From a virus, in IMG/VR virus record IMGVR_UViG_3300036715_000153, positions 1-64,000 of that record: a stretch of 64,000 nt of DNA; one strand, given 5' to 3'. The notes below the pieces were generated by a model. It did no database searches and was not told the DNA's origin. It was given only the letters and a program-made list of their open reading frames with translations. Shown piece after piece: positions 38,642 through 47,141 of the stretch (its first letter is position 1; each line of letters begins with the position of its first letter). The position numbers were made by a program, and so were the translations under genes.

Positions 38642-38717
38642 TGGCTCCCCAGCGTGGGCTCGAACCACGGACCTAACGATTAACAGTCGTTTGCTCTACC
38701 TACTGAGCTACTGAGGA
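38642..38717 (-). tRNA. tRNA-Asn(GUU)
   Basis: 76 nt with CCA. Acceptor TCCTCAG/CTGGGGA, D arm GCTC..GAGC, anticodon loop CTGTTAA (GTT), T arm CGTGG-TTCGAGC-CCACG. Confidence 0.93.
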
Positions 38718-38828
38718 ATTGTTTAATTTGTATGGCAGACACACGAACACTGTGTCCCTTAAACGCTATTATGATACAAAACTTGGTTTGACCTGTTGGC
38801 GTATCTGCTAACCAAAAGTCGAAATATC
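38718..38828 (-). other. Gap in tRNA array with unassigned stem
   Basis: GCAGATAC and GTGTCTGC could form an acceptor-like helix about 80 bases apart, and an ACACA/TGTGT hairpin lies near one end, but no D or anticodon arm is convincing. Possibly another decayed tRNA. Confidence 0.3.
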
Positions 38829-38915
38829 TGGTGCGAGAGACGGGGGTCGAACCCGTATGTCTTTACGGACGAGAGATTTTAAGTCTCTTGAGTATACCAA
38901 TTTCTCCACTCTCGC
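38829..38915 (-). tRNA. tRNA-Leu(UAA)
   Basis: 87 nt with CCA. Acceptor GCGAGAG/CTCTCGC, anticodon arm AGAGA-CTTAAAA-TCTCT (TAA), class II variable arm, T arm ACGGG-TTCGACC-CCCGT. Confidence 0.93.
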
Positions 38916-38944
38916 GTGTAATTAACTTTACATGTTGCCGAATT

Positions 38945-39055
38945 GTTTAGTAAAACAGTATTATCGCCCTGATTCGAACAGGAAAGTCGATTAATCAACT
39001 GCGGTCCACGCTAGGAGAAGGCCTTCCCCTTTGCGATAACACTGTTTTACTAAAC
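38945..39055 (-). tRNA. tRNA-Ser(GGA)-like within a 23-bp helix
   Basis: A tRNA-like core at 38961-39039 has acceptor TTATCGC/GCGATAA, D arm AGG..CCT, an arm with loop GTGGACC (GGA), a variable arm and T arm TCCTG-TTCGAAT-CAGGG. The acceptor continues into flanks to give a 23-bp helix with one G.U pair on the minus-strand RNA. No CCA is encoded, and the anticodon stem is imperfect. Confidence 0.5.
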
Positions 39056-39167
39056 ACCCTCTCTCGAAGATGTAAGACTTAAATTATCAAAGAACGTTTA
39101 CTGTATCCCATTAACTGAGAATTCGACTTAATAGTTTAAAAGTCTGTGTTGCTCAGTTCATGTAGTG

Positions 39168-39195
39168 ATTATACAGTCTTTTAGGAAATAGTCAA
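39168..39195 (-). promoter_or_regulatory. Early-type promoter of the tRNA array
   Basis: TTGACT (39190-39195), 16-base spacer, TATAAT (39168-39173), then CACTACATGAAC. Since tRNAs follow, the conserved ATGAAC is transcript-start sequence and not a start codon. Confidence 0.85.
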
Positions 39196-39245
39196 CCTAA
39201 TTAGCAACTTTCTTGTAAGTCAATGATTCATTTAGATCGCTTAAG

Positions 39246-39274
39246 AAAAAGCCCCGTGTATCGCTACGCAGGGC
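39246..39274 (-). terminator. Rho-independent terminator after gp46
   Basis: GCCCTGCGTA-GCGA-TACACGGGGC stem-loop with one mismatch and a GCGA tetraloop, followed on the minus strand by TTTTTC. Confidence 0.9.
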
Positions 39275-39332
39275 CCAAGATATCGCGCATATTCATTTCT
39301 TCACAAAATGAATAATCTGGAAAAATATACGT

Positions 39333-41054
39333 TTAAACGATGCGACTAAAGTTTCCTTGTTTTTCTATTGTAATAACAGACCTACAATATGAAGATATAA
39401 GATCTGGTTTGTGGCTAATGATCCACACATTACTTTCTTCGCCCACTTCTTTCATTAAAGACATGACGGACTCTACGTCAGAGGCAGACAATGCTGAATC
39501 TATAACCTCGTCGAAGAAGATTAGGTTTGTGCTTACAGCGTTTCTACTCATTGCAACCTTACGCCACGCTAGGGTGATTGCAAGCCCTATCCTAGATTGT
39601 TCGCCTTGACTAAGGCTACCAAACGACATACTGTCTCTGAACCTAGCCAATATAGTTTCTTCGAACTCTTCATTTAATGAGAACCTCATGTGGAATCCCA
39701 TCGTATCTAAATATCTGTTAATGGTATCGTTGAGTAAAGGTATATACGACTTAATAATAGTAGACTTGATGCCGTCCTCTTTCAAAAACTGTTGTGCTAC
39801 TTGTATATATCTATTTTCTTCACCCAGCGCAGCCTTATGTTCAACTAAAGCTGACACCTCATCGTGTAGTGAAACGATACGCTGTGCTATATCCTTAACC
39901 ATCTCTGTACCTTGAGTAGAGACGGTCCTTAGATCATGCTCTTTACTCTGCAACGACTTAGTATGTACGTCTAGCGATAGTTTCAGTGAAACTGCCTGCT
40001 GCTTTAGCGTTGATAAGTTCGACTCTATTAATTCTAACTCTTTTAATGACCCTAACATGTCTTCGATATTACTGTTTAATATTGAAGTCTGCTTATCAAT
40101 GGAACTTAACTCGGCTTCCCTTACCTCGATTAACTTTGACGCGTGGTCGGTGTCGATAGACTGAGCACACGCCGGACACGATGTATTAGAATTAAAGAAC
40201 CCTATGTCTGTTTTAAGAAAATTGCTTCGATTAGATAGTTTCTGCAATGCAGCGCGAAGGTTATCTAGTTCTTCAGTTATATGGCTCTTATTAACCATAC
40301 TAGATGCTATCGTCATTGCAGTGGAGGCTAACTCCGTTAAGTCTGAATTAATTTCGGCAATTCTTATTTTTTCAGATTCAACTTGATCTTTAATTAATTG
40401 TACTCTCGATTCATCTTGTGACTGTAAGGTAATAAGATTATCTTTAAGACCTTTAATAGATGTTTTGAGTCCTACTATTGTGGATTCCGTAGTAGTTATG
40501 TTATTCTTAATCTCAGATTGAAGTTCTCGCGATTTAACCAGCATCTTCTGGAAAATACCTGTACCTAGAATTTCATCTACAAACAATCTCCTGTCAGATG
40601 CCTTTAACCAAAGGAATGGGCTGTAGTTAGCGTAGCCTAACACAACAACTTGAACCCACGTCTTATAACTAATGTTAAGTATAGTCTCCTCTAGGTAAGA
40701 CTGATAGTCTCGTACATGTGCAGATTGATCTACTAATACACCGTCGATATATATTTCAAAAACAGAAGGCTTTAGACCACGCACAACAACATAATCTGTC
40801 GTGCCAATCTTAAATGACACCTTAGTCTCGCAGTCTTTTAGATTAACAGTGTTAGTCATATCTTTTTTAGATATGTTCCTGAACGGGACACCATACAAAC
40901 AAAAAGTGACTGCTTCTAGGATTGTACTTTTTCCAGACCCAGATACGCCCTGTACTAGGGTAGTGGGTGAGCGGTTTAGTTGTATAGTAGTAGGAGTATT
41001 CCCAAAACTCAGGAAGTTTTTAAAGGTTACTTCTGTAAAATTAATATGAGGCAC
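39333..41054 (-). CDS. 46: Recombination nuclease subunit gp46 (SbcC/Rad50-like)
   Basis: 573 aa (T4 560). Walker A GVSGSGKST (36-44), two coiled-coil arms flanking a zinc hook (TSCPACAQS near 295), then the ABC signature FGSLSQGEQSRIGLA and Walker B LIFFDEVID near the C-terminus. With gp47 it resects DNA ends to feed UvsX recombination and helps degrade host DNA. It overlaps gp47 by one base. Confidence 0.94.
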   Translation of the reverse strand: MPHINFTEVTFKNFLSFGNTPTTIQLNRSPTTLVQGVSGSGKSTILEAVTFCLYGVPFRNISKKDMTNTVNLKDCETKVSFKIGTTDYVVVRGLKPSVFEIYIDGVLVDQSAHVRDYQSYLEETILNISYKTWVQVVVLGYANYSPFLWLKASDRRLFVDEILGTGIFQKMLVKSRELQSEIKNNITTTESTIVGLKTSIKGLKDNLITLQSQDESRVQLIKDQVESEKIRIAEINSDLTELASTAMTIASSMVNKSHITEELDNLRAALQKLSNRSNFLKTDIGFFNSNTSCPACAQSIDTDHASKLIEVREAELSSIDKQTSILNSNIEDMLGSLKELELIESNLSTLKQQAVSLKLSLDVHTKSLQSKEHDLRTVSTQGTEMVKDIAQRIVSLHDEVSALVEHKAALGEENRYIQVAQQFLKEDGIKSTIIKSYIPLLNDTINRYLDTMGFHMRFSLNEEFEETILARFRDSMSFGSLSQGEQSRIGLAITLAWRKVAMSRNAVSTNLIFFDEVIDSALSASDVESVMSLMKEVGEESNVWIISHKPDLISSYCRSVITIEKQGNFSRIV

Positions 41055-42133
41055 TAGATTATAGATTCCTGTAAGGTCTTATCATAGATATCTTTCATTA
41101 ACGTCTTCAACTTATCTTTATCTATTGAATCTGTATCCTGTAGTCCATCTATAGCTGAAGAAATAACAACGTTTATGTTTGTGACTGTATCAGATACAAC
41201 GCTGTCCTTATATGCAGAGTTTAATAATATTGTTTCGTCTACTACCGACAGCTCTGCTGGGTTTTGATTAGATATATAAGACATGACGCTCTCGAACCCT
41301 AGTACGTCTGTCTTACTACGAACTATAAGTTTAACAAACTTATTAGATAAACTCAACTGCTTAATGCTATCGAGAATATCTGTATCTACAGAATCATTAT
41401 ACACGATGCGATTAAATAGCTTGTCGGTATATTCGTAGGGAACGAGTTCCATCGTTTCTGTATCTATCGTATGAAAATATTTCTTATCAAATACGTCTGC
41501 CCAACTCATATCATACGCAGTTCCTAAGTAATATATATTCTCACGTTGGGACTTGCTGTGGTAATGACCAGATAATACTTTGTTAAACGTCTGGAATGGC
41601 TCCATCGTCATCCCATCAGTAGATACAACTCCGGCGTGCATTAAAAACCCAGAACATTCTAGATGAGCACACAAGATGTCCGCAGATGAATTTTCTATAA
41701 TAGATTTGTATTCATTATAATGTTGATTTTGCATCCAGGGAACCATTAAGAATTCAGTAGAGTCGAATTTAATAGTAACCGGTTTATCTACGACAGTTAT
41801 GTTTGGGTAGTGGTCGGTGTCTAATAAAGTAGTGAGCGAGTTAACCTCGTTAGTGTTTCTGAAATAAACATCATGATTACCACATATTACCGTAAGTTTA
41901 ATTCCTCTAGCTTTAAGCACATCGAAGAACCGAGTCCTAAATAAAGTGAGTGTTTTGATATTAACGGATGCTCGAACGTCGAACATATCCCCTAGATGAA
42001 ATATCTGGGTAATGTTGTTCTCCTGGATATAGTCTAGTATATACTCGTGAAACTTTAAGATGTGCTGTTCTACTATATTATGAGAACTGCGGGCACCGAG
42101 GTGTGTATCAGTTAATAAAAGTATTTTACTCAT
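41054..42133 (-). CDS. 47: Recombination nuclease subunit gp47 (SbcD/Mre11-like)
   Basis: 359 aa (T4 339). Phosphoesterase motifs: LLLTDTHLGAR (D8, H10), LGDMFDVR, CGNHDVYF, HLECSG, and SGHYHSKS. Forms the nuclease complex with gp46. Overlaps the gp55 gene by 8 bases. Confidence 0.94.
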   Translation of the reverse strand: MSKILLLTDTHLGARSSHNIVEQHILKFHEYILDYIQENNITQIFHLGDMFDVRASVNIKTLTLFRTRFFDVLKARGIKLTVICGNHDVYFRNTNEVNSLTTLLDTDHYPNITVVDKPVTIKFDSTEFLMVPWMQNQHYNEYKSIIENSSADILCAHLECSGFLMHAGVVSTDGMTMEPFQTFNKVLSGHYHSKSQRENIYYLGTAYDMSWADVFDKKYFHTIDTETMELVPYEYTDKLFNRIVYNDSVDTDILDSIKQLSLSNKFVKLIVRSKTDVLGFESVMSYISNQNPAELSVVDETILLNSAYKDSVVSDTVTNINVVISSAIDGLQDTDSIDKDKLKTLMKDIYDKTLQESII

Positions 42134-42755
42134 CTGTGGGACTCATGATGTCTTCTACGGATCTCATTTCATGTTGCTCGAGTTTTTTAAGTCTTGACGC
42201 CTTAACAGAATCTTCGTGTTTAGCAATAACGTCAGATGACCTAAGTTGTAGTAACTCAGTAGACACATTAACAAAGTGCGAGTCTTCGTCTTGAAGCTCT
42301 TGAGATATATCGTCTAACAACGTGCCCAGAGAACTGGCAATATATGCCTTAACCAGCGTTTGATGTTTTTCCTTTTTGATTCTGAAGATAAAAGAATTAA
42401 AACACGCTTGTGTGAAGTATGCGAACGGATTATCTCTATTTCGATAATCGAATTTGTGGACATATTGTATCATGTTAGCCACCGCGTCTGCTACCATCTC
42501 GTCTTTATACGAGTAATTGATAAAGTTGTGCTTTCTACTGTTAAACATAGCAATATCACTAAACACTTTACCAATTGCATTAGGAATCTGAGGTATTGGT
42601 AATCCTGCCGCTAGAGCATCTTCTCGCTTAATTAGATATTCTTTAATGTCTGCATAAAACTTTTCGTTATCTACATAATTAAACTTAGGATCCGCTTTCG
42701 CAGTCTTTGCTACGCCGCCTTGTTTTAATGTTTTACGGGTTTCGTATATTGCCAT
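42126..42755 (-). CDS. 55: Late transcription sigma factor gp55
   Basis: 209 aa (T4 185). Sigma region 2-like helix RNRDNPFAYFTQACFNSFIFRIKKEKHQ (about 98-125) is the gp55 signature. It directs host RNA polymerase to late promoters, here probably the ACTAAATA boxes before the virion genes. Partner gp33 and clamp gp45 are not in the window. It has its own sigma70-like promoter at 42788-42816 and no obvious Shine-Dalgarno site. Confidence 0.88.
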   Translation of the reverse strand: MAIYETRKTLKQGGVAKTAKADPKFNYVDNEKFYADIKEYLIKREDALAAGLPIPQIPNAIGKVFSDIAMFNSRKHNFINYSYKDEMVADAVANMIQYVHKFDYRNRDNPFAYFTQACFNSFIFRIKKEKHQTLVKAYIASSLGTLLDDISQELQDEDSHFVNVSTELLQLRSSDVIAKHEDSVKASRLKKLEQHEMRSVEDIMSPTDE

Positions 42756-42787
42756 GGGAGTGAAATGATTAGTTAGTTAGAGTATTA

Positions 42788-42816
42788 ATATTAACACGCA
42801 ACCATCTAACTGTCAA
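42788..42816 (-). promoter_or_regulatory. Sigma70-type promoter for gp55-gp47-gp46
   Basis: TTGACA (42811-42816), 17-base spacer, TAATAT (42788-42793). Confidence 0.72.
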
Positions 42817-42845
42817 CCTAATCCTTGCTGTTAGAAAAAAATAGG

Positions 42846-42874
42846 TTGACAAGCGAAAAAAAAGGTGTAATAAT
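42846..42874 (+). promoter_or_regulatory. Plus-strand promoter antisense to the main direction
   Basis: TTGACA (42846-42851), 16-17-base A-rich spacer, TAATAAT (42868-42874). No plus-strand gene follows; the transcript would begin with an 11-bp hairpin and run antisense into uvsW. Confidence 0.55.
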
Positions 42875-42885
42875 CTATAGATAGG

Positions 42886-42925
42886 TAAGTACATACGGCT
42901 GCCGCCCAATGCTATGTATTTACTG
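42886..42925 (+). ncRNA. Hairpin just after the plus-strand promoter
   Basis: GTAAGTACATA and TATGTATTTAC pair over 11 bp (one G.U on the plus-strand RNA) around a GC-rich 17-base loop. It could be the 5' end of a small or primer RNA; on the minus strand it follows the uvsW stop and could stabilise or end that mRNA. Confidence 0.4.
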
Positions 42926-42940
42926 CAAATATGTTACTAG

Positions 42941-44455
42941 CTAGAGATTAATACTTCTGATTCTAAAGTTCATCTCTTGTTCTGCATATATGCTGAATCT
43001 ATGCTGAGCATGACTTAATGAGAAGTTTGGCTTAGACTGTTCAAAGTTATCAAACAAGTCATACACAGTACATTCTTCTTTATCTGATGCTAATCTAAGA
43101 CCTCTACCTATTGATTGAAGTATTCTAACAATAGACTTAGAAGATGAACTAAATATTATATTGTGTATTCTCTTAACCGAAACTCCAGTTGACATAGTAC
43201 CACTCGAGGCAAGAACGATTGCGTTATCCTCTTTCTCTACGATCGATCGTATATCATTTCTTTCAGAACCCTCGACACCTCCGTGTATATAGAATATACT
43301 TCTATCTGGTAATTCTGAGGTAAGCAATTCATTAAGAACGTCTCCGTGTTCCTCGATACGATTAAACAGAACGAGCGTATTACCCTTTAAGTTCTTAACT
43401 AGATTTAATATAAAGTTATTGCGTTTCTCGAATCCATTTAAGAATGATGTTTCTGCTTGATAGTCCAAACTCTTAGTATAGCTTTTCGTATCTGTTGGGT
43501 ATTTCAACTCTATACATTCTATCTTGAGAGGCGATACTCTACCAGACTCTGTTGCCTGTTTAATCGACTGTATTTTGACTACAGGTCCCAGACTAGACTT
43601 AATTACCATTTCGTTGGTTAGTGATCCGTCTAGCGTACCTGTCAATCCTATCTTATATTCAGCCTGAGTGCAAGCATTGACTAATTTCTGTAAGCTATCT
43701 CCCTTAGCCAAATGACACTCGTCGACAACTACCGATTTAAACTGTTCGAAGAACTCAAAGTCTTTTGCTTTGTAGATAGGCAGAAGAGATTGCCAGGTGC
43801 TGATTAAGATTTGAGTCTTACCAGTATATGAATATTCTGAATACAACTTCTCGACGTTGTGTTCTACGATCCATTCGTCATCTAGCTCCGAATAGTCCTT
43901 GAAGTCCCCATACAGTTGTTCTACTAATGATACAGATGGTACAATGATTAATAGTTTGTCTGTTGTGAGTTCTTGTAACAGTCGGTTAATTAGGTATATC
44001 GAGGCAGACTTACCAGTTGATGTGGCAGACAGGAATACTTGACGTTTGTGTTTAATTGCATAATACGCCATCTTGAGTTGGTAGTCGTACGCGTTAATCA
44101 CATTACCCCCAGATGAGAGAGGGATATTCTTTAATGCAGATGTGAACATGTCCTTAGAAACGATTGGATTGGAAAAACACTCAACCACTTCTTTGTCTAT
44201 CGAGATATTATATCCACGATCAGTTACGAACTTAGATAGTTCTGGAACGAGCCCCACGGGTAAAGTAGACTTCGCAGAATTATATAAACGGATCTTTCCA
44301 TCCCAACGTCTTGCCTTAACTAAGGGGTGGTGTTTGGCATTTTCTATGTAGAACGAAAACGTTTCAGATAGCTCCATCCTGACATCGTCTGGACAGTGGA
44401 TCTTTACGTTTGAGTTATTTAAGAATGATACTTTGATGGTTTCCATAATACTCAT
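42941..44455 (-). CDS. uvsW: UvsW superfamily 2 helicase
   Basis: 504 aa (T4 503). N-terminal UvsW-type domain (HHPLVKARRWDGKIRLY), then Q-like AYDYQLKMAY, Walker A SATSTGKS, DECH box VVVDECHLA, LTGTLDG (motif III), and motif VI IVRILQSIGRGLR. It unwinds R-loops and branched DNA and shifts replication from origin to recombination mode. The ATG at 44455 is used; another Met lies three codons in. Confidence 0.94.
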   Translation of the reverse strand: MSIMETIKVSFLNNSNVKIHCPDDVRMELSETFSFYIENAKHHPLVKARRWDGKIRLYNSAKSTLPVGLVPELSKFVTDRGYNISIDKEVVECFSNPIVSKDMFTSALKNIPLSSGGNVINAYDYQLKMAYYAIKHKRQVFLSATSTGKSASIYLINRLLQELTTDKLLIIVPSVSLVEQLYGDFKDYSELDDEWIVEHNVEKLYSEYSYTGKTQILISTWQSLLPIYKAKDFEFFEQFKSVVVDECHLAKGDSLQKLVNACTQAEYKIGLTGTLDGSLTNEMVIKSSLGPVVKIQSIKQATESGRVSPLKIECIELKYPTDTKSYTKSLDYQAETSFLNGFEKRNNFILNLVKNLKGNTLVLFNRIEEHGDVLNELLTSELPDRSIFYIHGGVEGSERNDIRSIVEKEDNAIVLASSGTMSTGVSVKRIHNIIFSSSSKSIVRILQSIGRGLRLASDKEECTVYDLFDNFEQSKPNFSLSHAQHRFSIYAEQEMNFRIRSINL

Positions 44456-44530
44456 TTAGTGGAGAACTAAACAGAGTTAGGTATTAGGAAAAGTGTGAAA
44501 ATGACGGTTGTAAGTTACTGATTATAATGG

Positions 44531-44618
44531 GGAAAAAATCACAAATTTCACGATTTTTCCAATCTACGTATCTACGACTGTATTTTAAGTCTTATCTCGA
44601 CGTTAAAGTGCGAGATAA
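44531..44618 (-). terminator. Two hairpins between uvsY and uvsW
   Basis: GGAAAAAATC/GATTTTTCC (44531-44560) and the perfect 8-bp TTATCTCG/CGAGATAA (44592-44618). Copies of the AAGTCATTGATT element (44512 variant, 44623 exact) flank them. They probably separate the uvsY and uvsW transcripts. Confidence 0.55.
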
Positions 44619-44640
44619 TTGTAAGTCATTGATTTTAATA

Positions 44641-45066
44641 CTAAACTACGCCGTTTATTAGCTTGTTATAATCTATGATATTCTTAAGTAAGAACTGACG
44701 CGAATTGATTGCTTTTATTGCCTCAAGTAACAACTCTACTTTAGTTTCCTGAACAGCAATCTTAGACCTAACTTCCTGCAATATCGTATCTGCTTCTAAG
44801 AATATGGATATATCCCCACGCAATACTTTAAGATCGAAGTTCTCTTCTTTATATTGTTGAGGATTAGCCTTACCGCTGTAAAATAACCATCGTTCTTGAT
44901 AAACTCGTTGGAGTTCTAGTTGGAGTGACTTTAGCGTTAAGTTCTCGGTAGACCGGATCTTAAGCAACTTGCCGTGTATGATCGGAATACGCTTTGCTTC
45001 TACAGATACATCATCTGAAATGTGTTGGTTATCGTCGATTAACTGTTGTATTTCGTTTAGGGTCAT
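44641..45066 (-). CDS. uvsY: UvsY recombination mediator
   Basis: 141 aa (T4 137). All-helical; the pair YSGKANPQQYKEENFDLKVLRGDI and LLEAIKAINSRQFLLKNIIDYNKLI align by pattern with T4 UvsY (YSGRG..., DAIKSRSFAIKHIQDM). It loads UvsX on single-stranded DNA covered by gp32. Confidence 0.82.
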   Translation of the reverse strand: MTLNEIQQLIDDNQHISDDVSVEAKRIPIIHGKLLKIRSTENLTLKSLQLELQRVYQERWLFYSGKANPQQYKEENFDLKVLRGDISIFLEADTILQEVRSKIAVQETKVELLLEAIKAINSRQFLLKNIIDYNKLINGVV

Positions 45067-45111
45067 GTTAGTATTTAATGTAGAAATTTACATTAAAGTT
45101 TACTACATCTA

Positions 45112-45327
45112 CTATCGTCTGTCAACTTCATAGTGACGGTATACCCCTTGAGTCTTTGCATAATTGATTGCATCTCTTGCCGACAGTAACAATTCTACGA
45201 TCTGTTCTGCATTCTTACACGACATTGGCAATACTTCATTCTGAGTACCTGTACAATTCTTCTCGATGAAAACACATACTTGAGATAACTCGTCTAGTAG
45301 CATATTGATATTATGATAGGTCATCAT
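45112..45327 (-). CDS. Hypothetical helical protein, 71 aa
   Basis: Helical, with four-helix-like periodicity and four cysteines. It overlaps the upstream virion gene by 4 bases. No family is recognised. Confidence 0.6.
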   Translation of the reverse strand: MMTYHNINMLLDELSQVCVFIEKNCTGTQNEVLPMSCKNAEQIVELLLSARDAINYAKTQGVYRHYEVDRR

Positions 45328-45833
45328 AATGTCCTGGATATATCCATTGTAGTAAAGTCAAACGTAACATCACACGACACAGTCAAGATATCTGAATCTG
45401 TTTGCGTCATCTGGAACCCCGATAGTGAGGTAGGTAAACATCTGCGGTAATTGATATTAAGCAGAGGCTTTTTGTAATTAGATAATATCGTCATTGTTAT
45501 ATCAGTAAACAACGAATCTTCATTACCAGATGGTTCTGTTATCGTAGCGTACTGACCGTAATCCTCGGGATATGCTGCTCCCTTCATCCAATTAACAATC
45601 TCTTCCCAGTTAGAAAGATCTTCGTTTAGTTTAAAGGATAGCGTTATTTGATCATACTGTAACCGGTCACCAACGCGAGAGATATTCGAGAACGGGTTCC
45701 CTTGTTGTGGGTTAGACATAGTGATACCAGGAACAGATACGTCTGTAGTCATAAACGCAATATTCTTAAACCGCTCGACGACAACTATGAAACTCGTCGC
45801 ATTAAGAAAGTCTGTGGTTTGTAATGATGTCAT
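45324..45833 (-). CDS. Tail tube-like (gp19 fold) structural protein
   Basis: 169 aa. FIVVVERFKNIAFMTTDVSVPGITM, LQYDQITLSFKLNEDLSNWEEIVNWM and the closing beta strand ILTVSCDVTFDFTTMDI follow the tail-tube pattern also seen in gp19 here (IQVPYQGRNIKI..DSDWKTRTAFERWM). It is probably a baseplate or tail-completion protein with a tube fold. A late box is 28 bases upstream. Confidence 0.62.
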   Translation of the reverse strand: MTSLQTTDFLNATSFIVVVERFKNIAFMTTDVSVPGITMSNPQQGNPFSNISRVGDRLQYDQITLSFKLNEDLSNWEEIVNWMKGAAYPEDYGQYATITEPSGNEDSLFTDITMTILSNYKKPLLNINYRRCLPTSLSGFQMTQTDSDILTVSCDVTFDFTTMDISRTL

Positions 45834-45859
45834 AATAGGATCAGATTAATTGAGTTCAA

Positions 45860-46954
45860 TTATTTAGTTTTGAGTATAGTCCTCGCCTTAGCTCGATATT
45901 CCGACATCGTTATGTTTGGGTACATTTCACGTGCAATGAGATATCTCTTAATAGTCGATCCGTCGATATTGAGAATTTTCTTTGCATCTGAGATAGAGCT
46001 GTATGATACTCCGTCGATAGTGACGGACTTACCTTTTAGTTTTCTTGCTGCGAGGCTGTTAATATCACATTGTTTTTTGTATTGCGTTAACCATTCATCG
46101 AACGAAGTTACTATTCCATCCTCTACATATTTCTTTATCAGTCGGTTGTCTGTATTATTTGCTATTGCTGCTTTGGATATCGACGAATATACTATGCAAT
46201 CGACCACAACAGATTTACTAGATGATTTAAGTCTGCTTTGATTATTATTCTCTTTTTCTAAATCAAGCCATTCCTTAAATGATTTATCACCTTGATAATT
46301 ACTGTATCGTTTGATGATTTTGTAAATCATACTCTTTTTAATGTTGTGTGTTTGAGCTACATCTAATATGGACGGGTATACTACACCGTCAATTTCAATA
46401 ATAGTTGCGTGTAGGGTCTTCCTGACTTCCTTGCTGCGTTTACTCAAGTCATATTCAAATTCGTGTACCGCTGTATCGCTTGAATATTCTGAATTATACT
46501 TTCTTAAATTTTGATACGATATCCCGGTTGCTTTAGTTGCATCCCTCATACATCCATATTCCAACCCATCAACTATAATTGGAACTGCAGACGGATTATC
46601 TCCACCAGACAGCGAATCTCTTTTAGCAATGCTAGCGTATTCGTATATGTGGGCAAACTCGTCTAAGTTAGACTCGTCGACTTCTTTAGTGTTACACATC
46701 CAAAACAACGCGTGAGCCATCTTAGATATTTCGTCTTTACTACCACATTCACGGAGCGCATCTAACAGAAGGTAATGGGCTTTGAGGTGATTGTACGGTG
46801 ACAGATATACTGTTTGGTCATTATCACCAAATATTGCCCGAGGATATACGTGATGCGACTCGTCATACTTATCTGGTACAACTTTATTATCCGAGCAAAA
46901 TTCTAAATATTTGGATAATTTGGCAGACGTGAAATTAAAGTTTAGTGTATTCAT
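45860..46954 (-). CDS. HNH endonuclease with NUMOD1-type repeats
   Basis: About 364 aa. The N-terminal HNH motif is ESHHVYPRAIF..QTVYLSPYNHLKAHYLL. Then come at least four DNA-binding repeats of NUMOD1 type (IIVDGLEYGCMRDATKATGIS; IDGVVYPSILDVAQTHNI; VVDCIVYSSISKAAIAN; IDGVSYSSISDAKKILNID). It lies between two virion genes as a free-standing homing gene. TTGACA-N17-TAGTAT (46963-46991) ends just before ATG 46954. Its TAA overlaps the late box of the next gene. Confidence 0.8.
   Translation of the reverse strand: MNTLNFNFTSAKLSKYLEFCSDNKVVPDKYDESHHVYPRAIFGDNDQTVYLSPYNHLKAHYLLLDALRECGSKDEISKMAHALFWMCNTKEVDESNLDEFAHIYEYASIAKRDSLSGGDNPSAVPIIVDGLEYGCMRDATKATGISYQNLRKYNSEYSSDTAVHEFEYDLSKRSKEVRKTLHATIIEIDGVVYPSILDVAQTHNIKKSMIYKIIKRYSNYQGDKSFKEWLDLEKENNNQSRLKSSSKSVVVDCIVYSSISKAAIANNTDNRLIKKYVEDGIVTSFDEWLTQYKKQCDINSLAARKLKGKSVTIDGVSYSSISDAKKILNIDGSTIKRYLIAREMYPNITMSEYRAKARTILKTK
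45861..45868 (-). promoter_or_regulatory. Late promoter box before tube-like gene
   Basis: ACTAAATA, 28 bases upstream of the 45833 start; it overlaps the last codons of the HNH gene. Confidence 0.65.
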
Positions 46955-47007
46955 ATTATCACATACTAACATTATTCGCATAGAATGTCAAATATTTAAG
47001 TCGTAGA

Positions 47008-47031
47008 AAAAGCCCAACTTAATGAGCTTTT
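47008..47031. terminator. Bidirectional hairpin between divergent HNH genes
   Basis: AAAAGC/GCTTTT stem with an AT-rich loop and U-rich flanks on both strands. Confidence 0.45.
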
Positions 47032-47063
47032 CTTATTACCAGCGGAGATTCACGACAGATTGA

Positions 47064-47071
47064 ACTAAATA
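47064..47071 (+). promoter_or_regulatory. Late promoter box on the plus strand
   Basis: ACTAAATA 71 bases before the plus-strand HNH gene; the only copy on this strand with a matching gene. Confidence 0.6.
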
Positions 47072-47141
47072 GAATGGTAGCCGCGATATTACTAGTATCC
47101 GCTACCTCTAGTCACTCTAATAACAATTGAAAGGCAATCGT

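Noticed and set aside
38718-38828. A further tRNA between tRNA-Asn and tRNA-Leu
   Set aside because: Only an acceptor-like helix is convincing; D, anticodon and T arms cannot be folded in standard form.
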